Positions 63,097 to 64,000 of a stretch of DNA of 64,000 nucleotides are shown piece by piece. Position numbers and translations under genes: made by a program. Positions within the stretch are counted from its first letter, which is position 1; each line of letters opens with the position of its first letter. The DNA is from Plasmodium coatneyi (lineage: Eukaryota; Apicomplexa; Aconoidasida; Haemosporida; Plasmodiidae), in assembly GCF_001680005.1 (NCBI RefSeq), contig NC_033567.1, positions 3,906,001 to 3,970,000 on the forward strand, given 5' to 3'. The notes below the pieces were generated by a model. The model made no database searches, had not been told where the DNA came from, and saw only the letters and a list, made by a program, of their open reading frames with translations.

Positions 63097-64000
63097 AGCT
63101 GTGATAATGGCTTCATTCCCCCCCGAGTACGACTTGGTTTCGTCGCACGATATTTGCGTGCCTTCTCACCCGTCGGTTTGAAAAGATGCATAACTTGTCA
63201 CTCTCTGCGAAACCAAGGGAGCTTAAAAAGTGTGGATGACGAAGCTTTCAATTTGCTAACATCGCATTACAAAAATGGGAACTGTCTAAACTTATCCGTA
63301 TGTAACAATATCATCCCAAAATATTTACGGGAATATTTTTCACTCGATTTGAATAAAAACCTCCCCTTTCATGAGAGCCATTTAAAAATGATTGAAGACA
63401 TGGCATTAAGTTTGTTCCACTTGGAGCCAACATATTGGGGATGTACATTCGGCGTAAACAGCATTGCTGATTATCCCCCCGGAGAAGTGGATGATCCCTT
63501 CATTTTCACTTTATTTCGAAGTCTTATTAATCGCAAAGGGAGAGTAATGAATATAAGTTTTGCCTTATCAGAGGAGGGGGAAGGAAATAGCCCCCTCATA
63601 GAAAACTATTACGACTGCGTTCATGTAAAAATTAAGGACAAAATCGATTATGAGGAAATACGTAAAATATATGACGCGTTTAACCCTGATTTGGTATACG
63701 TAGACGAAACGAACAACCCTCACAATTTTAATTACGATTTTTTCAGCAGCTTGAAAGACATAAACAAATGTGTAGTCATTACAAATATTAGCAATAAGGG
63801 CAGTTTAATTTCGCAAGATTTTATTCCCTCTCCTTTTAACCATTCCGATGTTGTGTATACCTATTTTAACGAAAATATGAGGGCACATAACTGCCATGTT
63901 ATTTTTTACAAAAGGGGGTATAAGCACGTGGACACGCAGGGCAAATTAATCCATTATGAGTATGAAAAAAAACTGAAAAATCATTTCCTTCCCGTTCGGG
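63097..64000 (+). CDS. Degenerate serine hydroxymethyltransferase-like protein (3' end outside window)
   Basis: A frame open from after the TAA at 63076-63078 to the right edge aligns by eye with SHMT along its length. ALSLFHLEPTYWGCTFGVNS corresponds to the AL-x-x-F-x-L-D-x-x-x-W-G-V-N segment, FTLFRSLINRKGRVMNI to the YTALL-x-P-H-D-R-I-M region, and VIPSPF-type IPSPFNHSDVVYTYF to the strand leading to the active-site lysine. The canonical T-H-K that binds pyridoxal phosphate reads F-N-E here (Glu codon 63871-63873), and the GGHLSHG loop is absent. SHMT normally makes glycine and methylene-tetrahydrofolate from serine. A non-catalytic role is likely. In P. falciparum the syntenic gene encodes the mitochondrial SHMT-like protein (recall). 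No in-frame ATG precedes residue ~95. A mini-exon ATGGAG at 62997-63002 with GTAAAC donor and acceptor AAAG at 63096 would supply one. Confidence 0.75.

Overview
This is a window from a malaria parasite (Plasmodium) nuclear chromosome. The intron-bearing genes use short GT..AG introns, the proteins carry Asn/Lys/Glu-rich low-complexity inserts, the intergenic DNA is full of 20-29 bp poly(dA:dT) tracts, and the thioredoxin, signal peptide peptidase and pyrophosphatase genes match the Plasmodium versions closely. Coding sequence is much less AT-biased than in P. falciparum, which points to the P. vivax / P. cynomolgi / P. knowlesi clade. From memory, the gene order matches the P. falciparum chromosome 14 block from SHMT-like through VP1, SPP and Trx1 to VPS4, which is chromosome 12 in the vivax clade. 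That is recall, not computed.

Layout, left to right: an unknown gene running off the left edge (-); VPS4 ATPase (+); a very large RIC1-like gene (-) whose last ~175 codons lie in another frame beyond a 21-nt poly-A tract; an MA3-domain protein (+); thioredoxin 1 (+, two exons); an 825-aa protein of unknown function (-); signal peptide peptidase (+, nine exons); a small five-exon DUF167/YggU-family gene (-), found by reading splice sites because it has no long open frame; the K+-dependent proton-pumping pyrophosphatase VP1 (+); a 4.3-kb stretch with no firm gene; an armadillo-repeat protein (+); a bL28-type, probably mitochondrial, ribosomal protein (+); the cohesin subunit SCC3/STAG (-); a two-exon repeat-rich coiled-coil protein (+); an unknown 421-aa protein (+); a RAP-domain protein (-); and a degenerate serine hydroxymethyltransferase-like gene (+) running off the right edge.

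There is no operon logic; each gene has its own flanks. Loose themes are membrane traffic (VPS4, RIC1-like), organelle translation and RNA handling (bL28, RAP, probably the SHMT-like protein), membrane proteostasis and ion pumping (SPP, VP1), redox (Trx1) and chromosome cohesion (SCC3). I saw no tRNA, rRNA, CRISPR, transposon or viral element. The points most worth a second look are the frame break at the end of the RIC1-like gene, the hidden DUF167 gene, the missing pyridoxal-phosphate lysine in the SHMT-like protein, and two unexplained small ORFs in intergenic DNA.
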